Position numbers and translations under genes: made by a program
Notes under the pieces: generated by a model
The model's input: the letters and a program-made list of their open reading frames with translations, nothing else
What the model was told of the DNA's origin: nothing
Database searches by the model: none
Origin: JAWLGJ01 sp041685145
GTDB lineage: Bacteria > Pseudomonadota > Alphaproteobacteria > Rhodospirillales > Magnetospirillaceae
Assembly (NCBI GenBank): GCA_041685145.1
Contig: JAWLGJ010000038.1
Span: forward strand, 1 to 27,578
DNA length: 27,578 nucleotides
Direction of reading: 5' to 3'
Shown: positions 1 through 7,795 of the stretch, one piece after another
Position numbering within the stretch: position 1 is the first letter of the stretch
Layout of the letters: every line of letters begins with the position of its first letter

Positions 1-81
1 TTGAATGAACTCGATGGGGGGAACGCGTCCAACCGAAGCGACGGGGACTGCGCAGGTGCTTGAGTCGATCCTGGGGGGGAC

Positions 82-1275
82 ATGCCGCACGCAGACAAAT
101 TGCGGTCGTGGGTCGCGGGCCGGCTGGCGATGCTATTCGGCAACATGACCGGCGCCGAGTTGCGGGACTTGCTCCTGCCGGTTTCACAGTCGCCGTTGGT
201 CCAACGGCGGCGAGCCGCCCTGATCATTTCGCGCGTCCGCATGGTGGCGGCCACCTTCGCCCTGCTGACGCCGTTGTGGATTCCGGTCGACCTGATCCTG
301 TTCGACTCGGCACTGGGCGTGTGGCTGGCGGGCCTGCGCGTGGCGGCGACGGTGGCGTTCGGCGTGCTGGCCGTCTCGTTCCGTCAGTCGGACGACATCC
401 ATCAGGCGCGCGCGTCGCTGTTCCTGATGCTGTCCATCCCGATGGTGTTCTTCGTCTTCACCCTGCCCTTGCTGGGAGTCTATCCGGTCGAGGGGGAACC
501 GGCGCGCTTCGTGGCCACCGGCTACGCCTTCCTGCCCTTCGTCATGGTGGCGGGCCTGAGCGTGTTTCCCATCACCGCCATCGAGGGCGTGGTCCTGTCG
601 GTGCCGCTGTGGGTGGTGGCGGCGGTGGAGCCGTTTTTCGGCTTCGCGGTGCTGCCTTTCGCCAACCATCTGGGGGCGTTGTGGCTGCTGGCGCTGCTGG
701 CCGTGGTCGCCACCCTGGCGGGCATGAGCCAGCTTCACTTCATGATGCAGCTTGTGCGGCAGGCCTCGCATGACGGCCTTACGCGCGCCTATACCCGCCG
801 CGTCGGCGAGGAGATGCTGGACCTGCAATTCAGCCAGGCGCAGCGCGGCAGCTTGCCCCTGGCGGTGGTCTTCGTCGACCTTGACGACTTCAAGAAGATC
901 AACGACCGCTACGGGCACGAGGAAGGCGACAGCACGCTCCGCGCCGCCGCCGCCGCCATGCGGCGGGTGCTGCGCCGGGCGGATATCCTGGTGCGCTGGG
1001 GCGGCGAGGAGTTCCTGGTGGTGATGCCCAACACCGGCATGGACGGCGCCCGCATCGCCATCGAGCGGTTGTGCGACGGCGGCCTCGGCAAACGCCCCGA
1101 CGGCACCCCGCAGACCGCCAGCATCGGCATCGCCGAGCGCGACCGCGACGGCGCCGAGAGCTGGGCGGAGCTGGTCGAGAAGGCTGACCAGCGCATGTAC
1201 GCTGCCAAGCAATCCGGCAAGGCCCGCGTGGTCTGCGACAGCGGAACCCCTGCTCCGGCGGCGGCGCCCGCCTAG
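82..1275 (+). CDS. Membrane-bound GGDEF diguanylate cyclase
   Basis: A 397-residue protein predicted to make cyclic di-GMP from two GTP at the inner membrane. The N-terminal half, about residues 45-225, has several hydrophobic stretches that look like about six membrane segments. I do not recognise this sensor region as a named MASE domain. The C-terminal half is a GGDEF domain with the active-site motif GGEEF near residue 307. An RxxD inhibitory site (RRAD) lies five residues before it, so the enzyme should be active and product-inhibited. The VFVDLDDFKKINDRYGH block that precedes it in all active members is present. The ATG follows a G-rich stretch 4-5 bases upstream. No EAL domain is attached. 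The next gene is a sensor kinase on the same strand about 115 bp downstream, apparently with its own promoter. Function is clear by family; the input signal is unknown. Confidence 0.93.
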   Translation: MPHADKLRSWVAGRLAMLFGNMTGAELRDLLLPVSQSPLVQRRRAALIISRVRMVAATFALLTPLWIPVDLILFDSALGVWLAGLRVAATVAFGVLAVSFRQSDDIHQARASLFLMLSIPMVFFVFTLPLLGVYPVEGEPARFVATGYAFLPFVMVAGLSVFPITAIEGVVLSVPLWVVAAVEPFFGFAVLPFANHLGALWLLALLAVVATLAGMSQLHFMMQLVRQASHDGLTRAYTRRVGEEMLDLQFSQAQRGSLPLAVVFVDLDDFKKINDRYGHEEGDSTLRAAAAAMRRVLRRADILVRWGGEEFLVVMPNTGMDGARIAIERLCDGGLGKRPDGTPQTASIGIAERDRDGAESWAELVEKADQRMYAAKQSGKARVVCDSGTPAPAAAPA

Positions 1276-1317
1276 AACCGCCTCCGCTCGATGCCGGCTC
1301 GGCCCCACGGCGCGCCA

Positions 1318-1358
1318 TTGACTTTCGTCAAATTCTTTCCCGAGTGTTGCGCTAAGGT
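1318..1358 (+). promoter_or_regulatory. FNR/FixK-like box and -10 of the histidine kinase gene
   Basis: TTGAC-TTTC-GTCAA at 1318-1331 is a perfect inverted repeat of the anaerobox type (TTGAY-N4-RTCAA) bound by FNR, FixK and Dnr regulators. A -10-like TAAGGT lies at 1353-1358. This places the box centre about 41 bp before a start near 1365, the class II activator position. Seen: repeat and spacing. Inferred: binding and oxygen or nitric oxide control. Confidence 0.6.
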
Positions 1359-1391
1359 ATTAGGCGTTCGCGCAAACGATGGGTGGGAACG

Positions 1392-2627
1392 ATGGACAAT
1401 GGACGCGCATTGCCGCTGGCGATCGAGAACCCGAACGGCGCGCTCGGTTGCGGACGCGCCCGCGACTGCACGCTTCTGCGCCGCGAGGAAGAACGCCTCG
1501 CCCGCCTGGCGGACACCCATTCCGCCAGGCAACGGCGCTTCGCCGACGCCGTCAACCACCTTGCCGAAGGCTTCGTGATCTTCGACGCCGAGGACCGGCT
1601 GGTCGCCTGCAACGACCGTCTGCGCGACTTCTACCCCGGCATCGCACATCTGCTGCGCCCCGGCGTCGCATTCCGGCATATCGCCACCGCCTTCACCCAG
1701 TGCGAGGACATCAGCGACGGCGCCACGGTCGCCACCCTGCCCCAGCGCCCCATGCGCAACATCGAATTGCAGGCCTGCCGGGGGCGCTGGCTGCTGATCA
1801 ACGAGCATCGCATGGCCGACGGCGGTATTGTCGGCATCCACACCGACATCACCGATCTGAAGCGCCGCGAGGCAATGCTCCGCGCCAGCGAGGAGGAGGT
1901 TCGCCGCGCCCGCGATCTGGCCGAGGCCGCCAGCCGCAGCAAGTCCCAGTTCCTGGCCAATGTCAGCCACGAGCTGCGCACCCCCCTGAACGCCATTCTC
2001 GGCTTTACCGAGACCATGCGAATGGAGATCTTCGGTCCCGTCGCCAACCAGCGGTACAGCGACTATCTGGGCCATGTGCATGAATCGGCGGCGCACCTGC
2101 TCGCGCTCATCAACGACCTCCTCGATTTATCCAAGTTGGAGGCCGGGCGGATGGAGCTTCACGAGGAGGCCGTAGATCCCGCCGAACTCGTCGAGGCGGC
2201 GGCGCGCCTGGTCGAGGAGCAGGCGGCGCGCAAGGATATCGCCATCGATGTCGCGATCGACCCGCGCCTGCCGCGTCTGCTGGCCGACGAGCGGCGTTTG
2301 CGCCAGGTGGTCATCAACCTCCTCTCGAACGCGGTGAAGTTCACGCCAAGGGGCGGCCGCGTCACCGTCCGCGCCGGCCGCGACCCCCTCGGGGTGGCGA
2401 TGACGATTGCCGACAACGGCACCGGGATGACCCCCGAGGAGATCGAAATCGCCCTGGAGCCGTTCGGGCAGGGCCATGCGGGACGCCAGGAAACCGGAAC
2501 GGGGCTGGGCCTGCCCCTGGCGCGGCGGCTGGCGCGCCTGCACGGCGGCGAACTGGCCATCGACAGCACGCCGGGCGCCGGCACGACGGTCACCGTCACG
2601 CTTCCGGCCGCACGCCTGCTTGCCTGA
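1392..2627 (+). CDS. PAS-domain sensor histidine kinase (orphan, soluble)
   Basis: A 411-residue cytoplasmic sensor kinase with no membrane segments. About residues 50-155 form a PAS-like fold (FVIFDAEDRLVACNDRLRDFYP). A HisKA domain follows with the phosphorylated His near residue 193 in SHELRTPLN. The C-terminal HATPase domain has the N box (NLLSNAVKF), the G1 box (DNGTGM) and the G2 box (GTGLGLPLARRL). All catalytic motifs are intact, so autophosphorylation is expected. No response regulator lies beside it, so its partner must be elsewhere. The ATG at 1392 has GGTGGG just upstream; an in-frame GTG at 1383 is the alternative start. The promoter carries an FNR/FixK-like box, which suggests expression under low oxygen. 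Its 3' end overlaps the 3' end of the opposite-strand DUF4112 gene by 32 bp. Confidence 0.93.
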   Translation: MDNGRALPLAIENPNGALGCGRARDCTLLRREEERLARLADTHSARQRRFADAVNHLAEGFVIFDAEDRLVACNDRLRDFYPGIAHLLRPGVAFRHIATAFTQCEDISDGATVATLPQRPMRNIELQACRGRWLLINEHRMADGGIVGIHTDITDLKRREAMLRASEEEVRRARDLAEAASRSKSQFLANVSHELRTPLNAILGFTETMRMEIFGPVANQRYSDYLGHVHESAAHLLALINDLLDLSKLEAGRMELHEEAVDPAELVEAAARLVEEQAARKDIAIDVAIDPRLPRLLADERRLRQVVINLLSNAVKFTPRGGRVTVRAGRDPLGVAMTIADNGTGMTPEEIEIALEPFGQGHAGRQETGTGLGLPLARRLARLHGGELAIDSTPGAGTTVTVTLPAARLLA

Positions 2628-3000
2628 CCGGCGCGGCGCGGCGCAGGAGCTCGCGGCGCAGCAGGTCCATGTTGCGCTGGTTGGCCTTGAAGGCGATGTC
2701 GAACAGCGTGCCCACCGCCGGCACCGAGCCCACCGCCCAGTCGACGCCGACATTGGTCAGCATCCGCAGCAGGGTCAGTTTTGATATCCCCAGGCGCCGC
2801 GCCTCGGCCAGCAGATAAAGCGACACCGCCGCCGTCAGCGTGTCGCCCAGCACCGGCACTATGGACGCGATACCATCCAGGCCGATGCGCACCGGTGTTC
2901 CCGGAATGCGCCAGCGCGAGTCCATGAGGTCGGCCAACCGGTCCAGCCGCCGCAACAGCGCGGCGTGGTCCTCGACTGAGACGTCTTCGCGCGGCGCCAT
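2596..3000 (-). CDS. DUF4112 family membrane protein
   Basis: A protein of about 134 residues recognised as DUF4112 by the block WRIPGTPVRIGLDGIASIVP followed by GDTLTAAVSLYLL and VDWAVGSVPAVGTLFDIAFKANQRN. The middle is hydrophobic, with two likely membrane-associated helices, and the ends are basic or charged. The function of the family is unknown. I prefer the ATG at 3000 because GAGGG lies 5-6 bases before it; an ATG at 3015 with a weaker site would add five residues. It is probably the last gene of a reverse-strand run parE - membrane protein - DUF4112. Its last codons lie inside the end of the convergent kinase gene. Confidence 0.85.
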   Translation of the reverse strand: MAPREDVSVEDHAALLRRLDRLADLMDSRWRIPGTPVRIGLDGIASIVPVLGDTLTAAVSLYLLAEARRLGISKLTLLRMLTNVGVDWAVGSVPAVGTLFDIAFKANQRNMDLLRRELLRRAAPVRQAGVRPEA

Positions 3001-3086
3001 CGCTTCCCTCGCCATCCAACCCGGTTCGGCCAGGCGATTGATGTTTGGTGGCCGGCGGCGATGTCAACGCGCCGGCTGCATCGACG

Positions 3087-3704
3087 CTAACGCAAGACCA
3101 TGCCCAGAAAGGCGGTGACGAGCACGAAGCCAGTTGCGGCGACGGTGCGGGCCCCCTGTTGCGGCACCCCGCAGCCTTCGCGCAGCACGACGATGAGGAT
3201 CATCCCGCTCCAGCCCAGCGCCGCCAGGTGCACCGCCGCCAACACCGCGCCGTCACCCAGATCGGCCGCGATGAGGAAGGCGTCGAGCGCCATCGTCACC
3301 AGCCAGGGCCCGAAGCCCGCCACCGCCATCGCCTGCACCATCGCCCGGAACCCCACCGCCGCCCCCGCCAGACGCGGCGAGTCCCAGGCCAGCAGGGCCG
3401 CCGTCCCCGCCGCCACCAGCAGCGCGTAGGGCGCGAACCACAACCGCTGCACGCTGCGCCATTCCTCCAGCGGCACGCCGAGGGGAACCGGCAGCAGTGG
3501 GGCGGGCTGGTGGTAATACAGAAGGTTCAGGGTGTTGACGGCGGTGACGACGGCCATCGCCCCCAGCAGCATCCAGGCAAAGGCATGGCTTCCCCGCCGC
3601 CCCACCTGCCGGGCGCCGCGCGCCGGCGAGAGCAGCGGCAGCACCGCCATGTCAAGGAGCGACGCCTCCTCCGCCCCTCGTCCCGCCGCTTCGTCGCCGG
3701 TCAT
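3087..3704 (-). CDS. Hypothetical multi-pass membrane protein
   Basis: A 205-residue protein I do not recognise. After about 40 polar residues there are five likely membrane helices: around 43-60 (AWMLLGAMAVVTAVNTLNLLYY), 90-105, 118-140, 150-172 and 185-203. The first loop is rich in Pro and Leu, with a Trp-containing segment before the second helix. The ATG at 3704 lies 13 bp after the parE stop on the same strand, so it is probably co-transcribed with parE. The DUF4112 gene follows about 86 bp downstream. The layout suggests an inner-membrane protein of five helices, possibly related to YIP1-like proteins, but no diagnostic motif supports a function. Confidence 0.75.
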   Translation of the reverse strand: MTGDEAAGRGAEEASLLDMAVLPLLSPARGARQVGRRGSHAFAWMLLGAMAVVTAVNTLNLLYYHQPAPLLPVPLGVPLEEWRSVQRLWFAPYALLVAAGTAALLAWDSPRLAGAAVGFRAMVQAMAVAGFGPWLVTMALDAFLIAADLGDGAVLAAVHLAALGWSGMILIVVLREGCGVPQQGARTVAATGFVLVTAFLGMVLR

Positions 3705-3717
3705 CGCGTCACGCCCG

Positions 3718-5709
3718 TTACACGTCCAAGGCGTCGCGGGCGAAGCGGGCGCGTTCCTGGATGAAGCGGAAACGCAGTTCCGGCTTGCGCCCCATCAGAC
3801 TTTCCACCAGTTCCGCCGTCTCCTTGGCGTCCTCGTGGTCTTCCTCGGTGCGCCCGGTGGGCACCACCACCCGCAGCAGGACGCGGCTCTTGGGGTCCAT
3901 CGTAGTTTCGCGCAATTGCGCCGGCGGCATCTCGCCCAGGCCCTTGAAGCGGCTGACCTCGACCTTGCCCTTGCCCTTGAAGCGGGTGCGCAGCAGCTTC
4001 TCACGGTCGGCGTCGTCGCGCGCGTAAACCACCGTGCCGCCCTGCGAAAGCCGGTAAAGGGGCGGCTGCGCCAGATAGAGGTGGCCGTTCTCGATCAGCT
4101 TCGGCATCTCGCGGTAGAAGAAGGTCATCAGCAGCGAGGCGATATGGGCGCCGTCGACATCGGCGTCGGTCATGATGATGACCTTGTCATAGCGCAGCTT
4201 GTCGTCGTCGTAGTGGTCGCGGACGCCGCAGCCCAGCGCCTCGATAAGGTCGCGCAGTTCCTGATTGGCGGCCAGCTTGTCGGCGGACGCCGAGGCGACG
4301 TTGAGGATCTTGCCGCGCAGCGGCAGCACCGCCTGGGTCTCGCGGCTGCGCCCCTGCTTCGCCGAGCCGCCCGCGGAATCGCCCTCGACAAGGAAAATTT
4401 CCGACCCGGCCCGCGCCGTGCGCGCGCAATCGGCCAGCTTGCCCGGCAGGCGCAGGCGCTTGCTGGTGGCGGTCTTGCGCGACAGATCCTTGGCCTGGCG
4501 GCGGCGCTGGCGCTCGTCGGCGCGCTCCAGGATGCGCGCCAGCAGGCGGTTGGCGGAGTCGGGATCGGCCGACAGCCAGTGGTCGAAATGGTCCTTGACC
4601 ATGTTCTCCACCAGCCGCGTCGCCTGCGGCGACGCCAGCTTCTCCTTGGTCTGGCCCTGGAACTGCGGCTCGGCTATGAACAGCGACAGCAGCACGCAGG
4701 CGCCGCCGGTGACGTCGTCTGCGGCCACCTGCGCCGCCTTGCGGTTGCCGACCATCTCGCCATAGGCCTTGAAGCCGCGCACCAGGGCGTTGCGCAGCCC
4801 GGCCTCGTGGGTGCCGCCCTCCGGCGTGGGCACGGTGTTGCAGTAGGAATTGACGAAGCCGTCCTCGTCCTCGGGCCACGCCACCACCCACTCCACGCGC
4901 CCCTGCCCATCGGCGAGATCCGCCTCGCCGGCAAAGGGGGCGCCCGTCATCAGCCCGCGCCCGTCCAGCACCGAGTCGAGGAAGTCGCGCAGGCCGTTGG
5001 GGAAGTGCAGCACATCCTCGGCCGGGATGCTGTCGTCGCGCAGCAGCGCCTGGTCGCAGGACCAGCGGATGCGCACGCCCCGGAACAGATACGCCTTCGA
5101 CCGCGCCATGCGGTACAGGGTCGCCGGGCGGAAATGCGCCCTGGGGCCAAATATCTCCGGGTCGGGATGAAAGGTAACGGTGGTGCCGCGGCGGTTCTGC
5201 ACCGGCCCGGCCGATTCCAGGGGCCCGGCGGGCGCGCCGCGGGCGAAGGCCTGCCGCCACAACTGGCGGTCGCGCGCCACCTCGACCGTCATCCGCTGCG
5301 ACAGGGCGTTGACCACCGAGATTCCGACGCCGTGCAGGCCGCCCGAGGTCTTGTAGGCGTCGCCGCCGAACTTGCCGCCCGAATGCAGGGTGGTGAGGAT
5401 GACCTCCAGCGCCGACTTGTCGGGGAATTTCGGGTGCGGGTCGACGGGAATGCCGCGGCCGTTGTCGCGCACGGTGACGCCGCCGTCGGCGTCCAGGCGC
5501 AACTCGATGATATTGGCGTGGCCGGCCACCGCCTCGTCCATCGCGTTGTCCAGCACCTCGGCGGCCAGGTGATGCAGGGCGCGCTCGTCGGTGCCGCCGA
5601 TATACATGCCGGGCCGCCGGCGCACCGGCTCCAGTCCTTCCAGAACCTCGATGTCCTTGGCGGAATACTCGCCGGCCTTGGGAACGACGTGTTGGAAGAG
5701 GTCGGTCAT
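3718..5709 (-). CDS. parE: DNA topoisomerase IV subunit B
   Basis: A 663-residue ATPase subunit of topoisomerase IV, which unlinks daughter chromosomes together with ParC. The GHKL ATPase motifs are intact: EVLDNAMDEA, DNGRGIPVD and the lid SGGLHGVGISVVNALS in the first 130 residues. A transducer domain follows. The TOPRIM domain has EGDSAGGSAKQGR near residue 442 and the metal-binding TDADVDGAH near residue 513. The C-terminus ends in the usual RxxFI block. Length and the motif QAVLPLRGKILNV fit ParE rather than GyrB, which is normally longer. The opening (YSAKDIEVLEGLEPVRRRPGMYIGG) is typical of alphaproteobacterial ParE. The gene diverges from the thioesterase gene. parC is not in the window. 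Confidence 0.96.
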   Translation of the reverse strand: MTDLFQHVVPKAGEYSAKDIEVLEGLEPVRRRPGMYIGGTDERALHHLAAEVLDNAMDEAVAGHANIIELRLDADGGVTVRDNGRGIPVDPHPKFPDKSALEVILTTLHSGGKFGGDAYKTSGGLHGVGISVVNALSQRMTVEVARDRQLWRQAFARGAPAGPLESAGPVQNRRGTTVTFHPDPEIFGPRAHFRPATLYRMARSKAYLFRGVRIRWSCDQALLRDDSIPAEDVLHFPNGLRDFLDSVLDGRGLMTGAPFAGEADLADGQGRVEWVVAWPEDEDGFVNSYCNTVPTPEGGTHEAGLRNALVRGFKAYGEMVGNRKAAQVAADDVTGGACVLLSLFIAEPQFQGQTKEKLASPQATRLVENMVKDHFDHWLSADPDSANRLLARILERADERQRRRQAKDLSRKTATSKRLRLPGKLADCARTARAGSEIFLVEGDSAGGSAKQGRSRETQAVLPLRGKILNVASASADKLAANQELRDLIEALGCGVRDHYDDDKLRYDKVIIMTDADVDGAHIASLLMTFFYREMPKLIENGHLYLAQPPLYRLSQGGTVVYARDDADREKLLRTRFKGKGKVEVSRFKGLGEMPPAQLRETTMDPKSRVLLRVVVPTGRTEEDHEDAKETAELVESLMGRKPELRFRFIQERARFARDALDV

Positions 5710-5774
5710 GACGCCATGATAAAAAGCGGGTGGATGATCGGCTAGGCATCCTGTATCACGGGCAGGCGCCGCGC

Positions 5775-5788
5775 CACAATATCTTGTG
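5775..5788. promoter_or_regulatory. Inverted repeat between parE and the thioesterase gene
   Basis: CACAA-TATC-TTGTG is a perfect 5+5 inverted repeat with a 4-bp centre in the divergent intergenic region, about 25 bp before the thioesterase ATG. It is a possible operator for either gene. No specific regulator can be assigned. Confidence 0.3.
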
Positions 5789-5813
5789 CCAATCGCAGGC
5801 GAGAGGAGCTGAC

Positions 5814-6209
5814 ATGGCCGAAGACGACGAATTTGCCCCTAGCGGCGAGTTGTCCATCCGCACCATCGCCATGCCGGGAGACACCAATCCGTCGGGCGAC
5901 ATTTTCGGCGGCTGGCTGATGAGCCAGATGGACCTGGCCGGCGGAACCCATGCCGAGCGCGTCGCCCAGGGCCGCGTCGCCACCGTCGCTGTCGAGGCGA
6001 TGACCTTCCATCTGCCGGTGCTGGTGGGCGACGAGCTTTCCTGCTACAGCGAGGTGGCGCGCATCGGGCGCACGTCGCTGAGCCTTCGCGTCACCGCCTA
6101 TGTCCGCCGCGCCCGCGAGGCCCATCGCCACATCAAGGTCACCGAGGGAACCTTCACCTATGTCGCCATCGACAAGGACCGCCGCCCCCGCCCGGTGCCC
6201 AGGGACTAA
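5814..6209 (+). CDS. YciA-type acyl-CoA thioesterase (hotdog fold)
   Basis: A 131-residue hotdog-fold thioesterase that hydrolyses acyl-CoA to free acid and CoA in the cytoplasm. The sequence TNPSGDIFGGWLMSQMDLAGG (residues 24-44) contains the conserved Asn and Asp of the active site seen in YciA and related enzymes. The block VLVGDELSCYSEVARIGRTSLSLRV and the C-terminal VTEGTFTYVAID are also typical. Length is close to E. coli YciA. The ATG at 5814 has GAGAGGAG about 5-10 bases upstream, which decides this start over upstream in-frame codons. Its end overlaps the start of the DUF192 gene by 50 bp, so the two are probably translationally coupled. Exact acyl preference cannot be read from sequence. 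Confidence 0.92.
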   Translation: MAEDDEFAPSGELSIRTIAMPGDTNPSGDIFGGWLMSQMDLAGGTHAERVAQGRVATVAVEAMTFHLPVLVGDELSCYSEVARIGRTSLSLRVTAYVRRAREAHRHIKVTEGTFTYVAIDKDRRPRPVPRD

Positions 6210-6672
6210 CCGGCGGGGCCTCCTCGTCCTGCTGGCGTCGTTGCTGCTGCTCGTCGCACCGGCGGCGGCCCAGGACCGGGAAACGCTGGTGGTCGAGACG
6301 GCCATCGGGGCCGCCCACGCCTTCCGGGTCGAACTGGCGCAAACCGACGCCGAACGCGGCCGCGGCCTGATGTTTCGCCGCAGCCTGGCACCCGACGCCG
6401 GCATGTTGTTCGATTTCGGCCGCGACATGCCGGTATCGATGTGGATGAAGAACACCTACATCCCGCTGGACATGCTGTTCATCACCAGCGATGGCCGCAT
6501 CCGGCGCATCGAGCACGAGGCCGCGCCGGAATCGCTGACGATACGCTCCAGCGGCGGGCCGGTGCGCGCCGTGCTGGAATTGGCGGGAGGCACGGCCCGC
6601 CGACTGGGCATCCGTCCCGGCGACCGCGTGCGGCATCCGCTGTTCGCAAACGCCGGCGAGGCCACCGACTGA
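6160..6672 (+). CDS. Exported DUF192 family protein
   Basis: A 170-residue protein with a basic start and a hydrophobic signal segment (LLVLLASLLLLVAPAAAQ), predicted to be cleaved after AAA and sent to the periplasm. The mature part is a full DUF192 domain: RVELAQTDAERGRGLMFRRSL, then PVSMWMKNTYIPLDMLFI, then VRAVLELAGGTARRLGIRPGDRV. The biochemical role of DUF192 is not established. The chosen ATG at 6160 lies inside the end of the thioesterase gene in another frame. No better in-frame start leaves the signal peptide whole. The gene ends 10 bp before the convergent small exported protein, with no clear terminator between them. Confidence 0.88.
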   Translation: MSPSTRTAAPARCPGTNRRGLLVLLASLLLLVAPAAAQDRETLVVETAIGAAHAFRVELAQTDAERGRGLMFRRSLAPDAGMLFDFGRDMPVSMWMKNTYIPLDMLFITSDGRIRRIEHEAAPESLTIRSSGGPVRAVLELAGGTARRLGIRPGDRVRHPLFANAGEATD

Positions 6673-6682
6673 CCGTCCGGGC

Positions 6683-6982
6683 TCAGGTATCGGAGCCCGC
6701 CAACTGCTCCGGCACGTCTTCCCAATCCTGGCCGGTGGCGATGATGCAGCTCACGCCGTCGGGCATGGTCATGATGATGGTCCAGGTCTTGCCGTCCTTG
6801 TCGGACAGCACCTCGATGACGTTGCCGGAATCCGACATGCCGCGCGCCGTCTGTCGTTCCGCGTATTCGTCGGCGAGGCTGTCGGTCAAGGTGTCGCGGT
6901 CGGCGCAGACATGCTGTGCCCAGGCCGGGGCCGCGGCGGCGGTGAAAAAGGCGGACGCGGCAAGAACCCTGCGAAAGTTCAT
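6683..6982 (-). CDS. Small exported hypothetical protein
   Basis: A 99-residue protein starting with a clear signal peptide (basic MNFRR, hydrophobic core, cleavage near AWA-Q). The mature part has two Cys, one just after the cleavage site and one in the block KTWTIIMTMPDGVSCIIATGQDW. This WTI-PDG-SC pattern recurs, from memory, in small exported alphaproteobacterial proteins of unknown function. A disulfide between the two Cys is possible. It stands alone between the convergent DUF192 gene and the nuclease gene transcribed in the same direction. Confidence 0.8.
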   Translation of the reverse strand: MNFRRVLAASAFFTAAAAPAWAQHVCADRDTLTDSLADEYAERQTARGMSDSGNVIEVLSDKDGKTWTIIMTMPDGVSCIIATGQDWEDVPEQLAGSDT

Positions 6983-7118
6983 GGGAGGTCCCTTTCAATA
7001 CAAGCGCGATGGGTGGCCAGCCGATCCTCCCGTTACGGTTTCGGCCACAGGTGGTCGTTTCACGCCCGGCCATCCAGCTATCCAGGCGAGAGCGCACGGC
7101 GCGTTTCGGGATAGGCGC

Positions 7119-7571
7119 TCATCCGCCAGCGCCGGCGCACCAGTCGGGGCGGCGCCCGCCACCATAAGGAACACCCAGGCCGTCGGCGATGAGCAGGGCG
7201 GCGACGTCGCGGCCGTCGGGCAGCAGCACCCGCGCCACGACCCGCCCGGCGTATTTCCCGTAAGCGATGTCGCGCAGCACCACCCCGGCGTCGACGAGTG
7301 CCACCAGGCGCTCGCGCGCCGCCCGCGCCGCCCGGCGTTCCGCCTCGCAGCGGCCGCGCATCTCGGGTGTGTCGATACCGGCGATGCGAACCCGCGTCTC
7401 GACCCGCGTGCCCAGCCATACCCGCAGCCGTAACGCCAAGGTGTCGCCGTCGATGACCTCCAGCACGTCGTCGACGACCACGGGGCCCGGCAGAGTCTCG
7501 CCGGCCGGTGCCGTTGCCGCCGTGATCGCCAGGGACATTGCCGCGCAAACGAACAAACCGCGAACGCTCAT
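7119..7571 (-). CDS. Exported thermonuclease-like (SNase) protein
   Basis: A 150-residue protein with an N-terminal signal-like segment (about residues 1-24) and a staphylococcal-nuclease-type OB fold. Recognisable are VIDGDTLAL with the metal-binding Asp, VRIAGIDTPEMRGRC with the next catalytic Asp region, an Arg/Glu-rich helix, and YGKYAGRVVARVLLPDGRDVAALLIADGL. The family cleaves single-stranded nucleic acids with Ca2+. It is at the short end for the family, and the active-site Arg and Glu cannot be placed with certainty. Upstream lies a 16-bp perfect inverted repeat. It is single-gene, with about 136 bp to the next gene on the same strand. Confidence 0.85.
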   Translation of the reverse strand: MSVRGLFVCAAMSLAITAATAPAGETLPGPVVVDDVLEVIDGDTLALRLRVWLGTRVETRVRIAGIDTPEMRGRCEAERRAARAARERLVALVDAGVVLRDIAYGKYAGRVVARVLLPDGRDVAALLIADGLGVPYGGGRRPDWCAGAGG

Positions 7572-7599
7572 GGCGGCAGCCTATACGGGTCCAGGTTGG

Positions 7600-7615
7600 T
7601 AGGCAATACTGCCTA
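7600..7615. promoter_or_regulatory. Inverted repeat upstream of the nuclease gene
   Basis: TAGGCA-ATAC-TGCCTA, a perfect 6+6 inverted repeat, centred about 36 bp upstream of the nuclease ATG. Position and symmetry fit an operator overlapping the core promoter. The regulator is unknown. Confidence 0.35.
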
Positions 7616-7654
7616 AAGTCGCAGGGCACTCCACCCCGCGCCGGCCGAGAACGC

Positions 7655-7683
7655 TTGCCAAGCGTGGCCCCGGGGCCTAGATT
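7655..7683 (+). promoter_or_regulatory. Promoter of tRNA-Pro
   Basis: TTGCCA at 7655-7660, a 17-bp spacer, then TAGATT at 7678-7683, giving a start near 7690, five bases before the tRNA. This is a good housekeeping sigma promoter. It may also drive the NDUFS4-like gene and tRNA-Arg downstream. Confidence 0.65.
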
Positions 7684-7694
7684 CTGGCCGCCGA

Positions 7695-7771
7695 CGGGGA
7701 GTAGCTCAGCCTGGTAGAGCGCCAGCTTTGGGAGCTGGATGCCGCTGGTTCGAATCCAGTCTCCCCGACCA
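7695..7771 (+). tRNA. tRNA-Pro(TGG)
   Basis: A 77-nt cloverleaf. The acceptor CGGGGAG pairs with CTCCCCG, the anticodon stem CCAGC/GCTGG encloses loop TTTGGGA with anticodon TGG at 7729-7731, and the T arm contains GGTTCGAATCC. The CCA end is encoded at 7769-7771. Confidence 0.96.
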
Positions 7772-7795
7772 CAATCTCAGGCGAGGAAACGGACC

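Noticed and set aside
1..63. A 20-codon open stretch running in from the left edge and ending TGA at 61-63
   Set aside because: It could be the tail of an upstream gene, but composition is not distinctive and the frame is too short to support a call.
3532..5745. A 737-codon open frame on the forward strand
   Set aside because: It is the antisense shadow of parE, whose motifs are all intact on the reverse strand.
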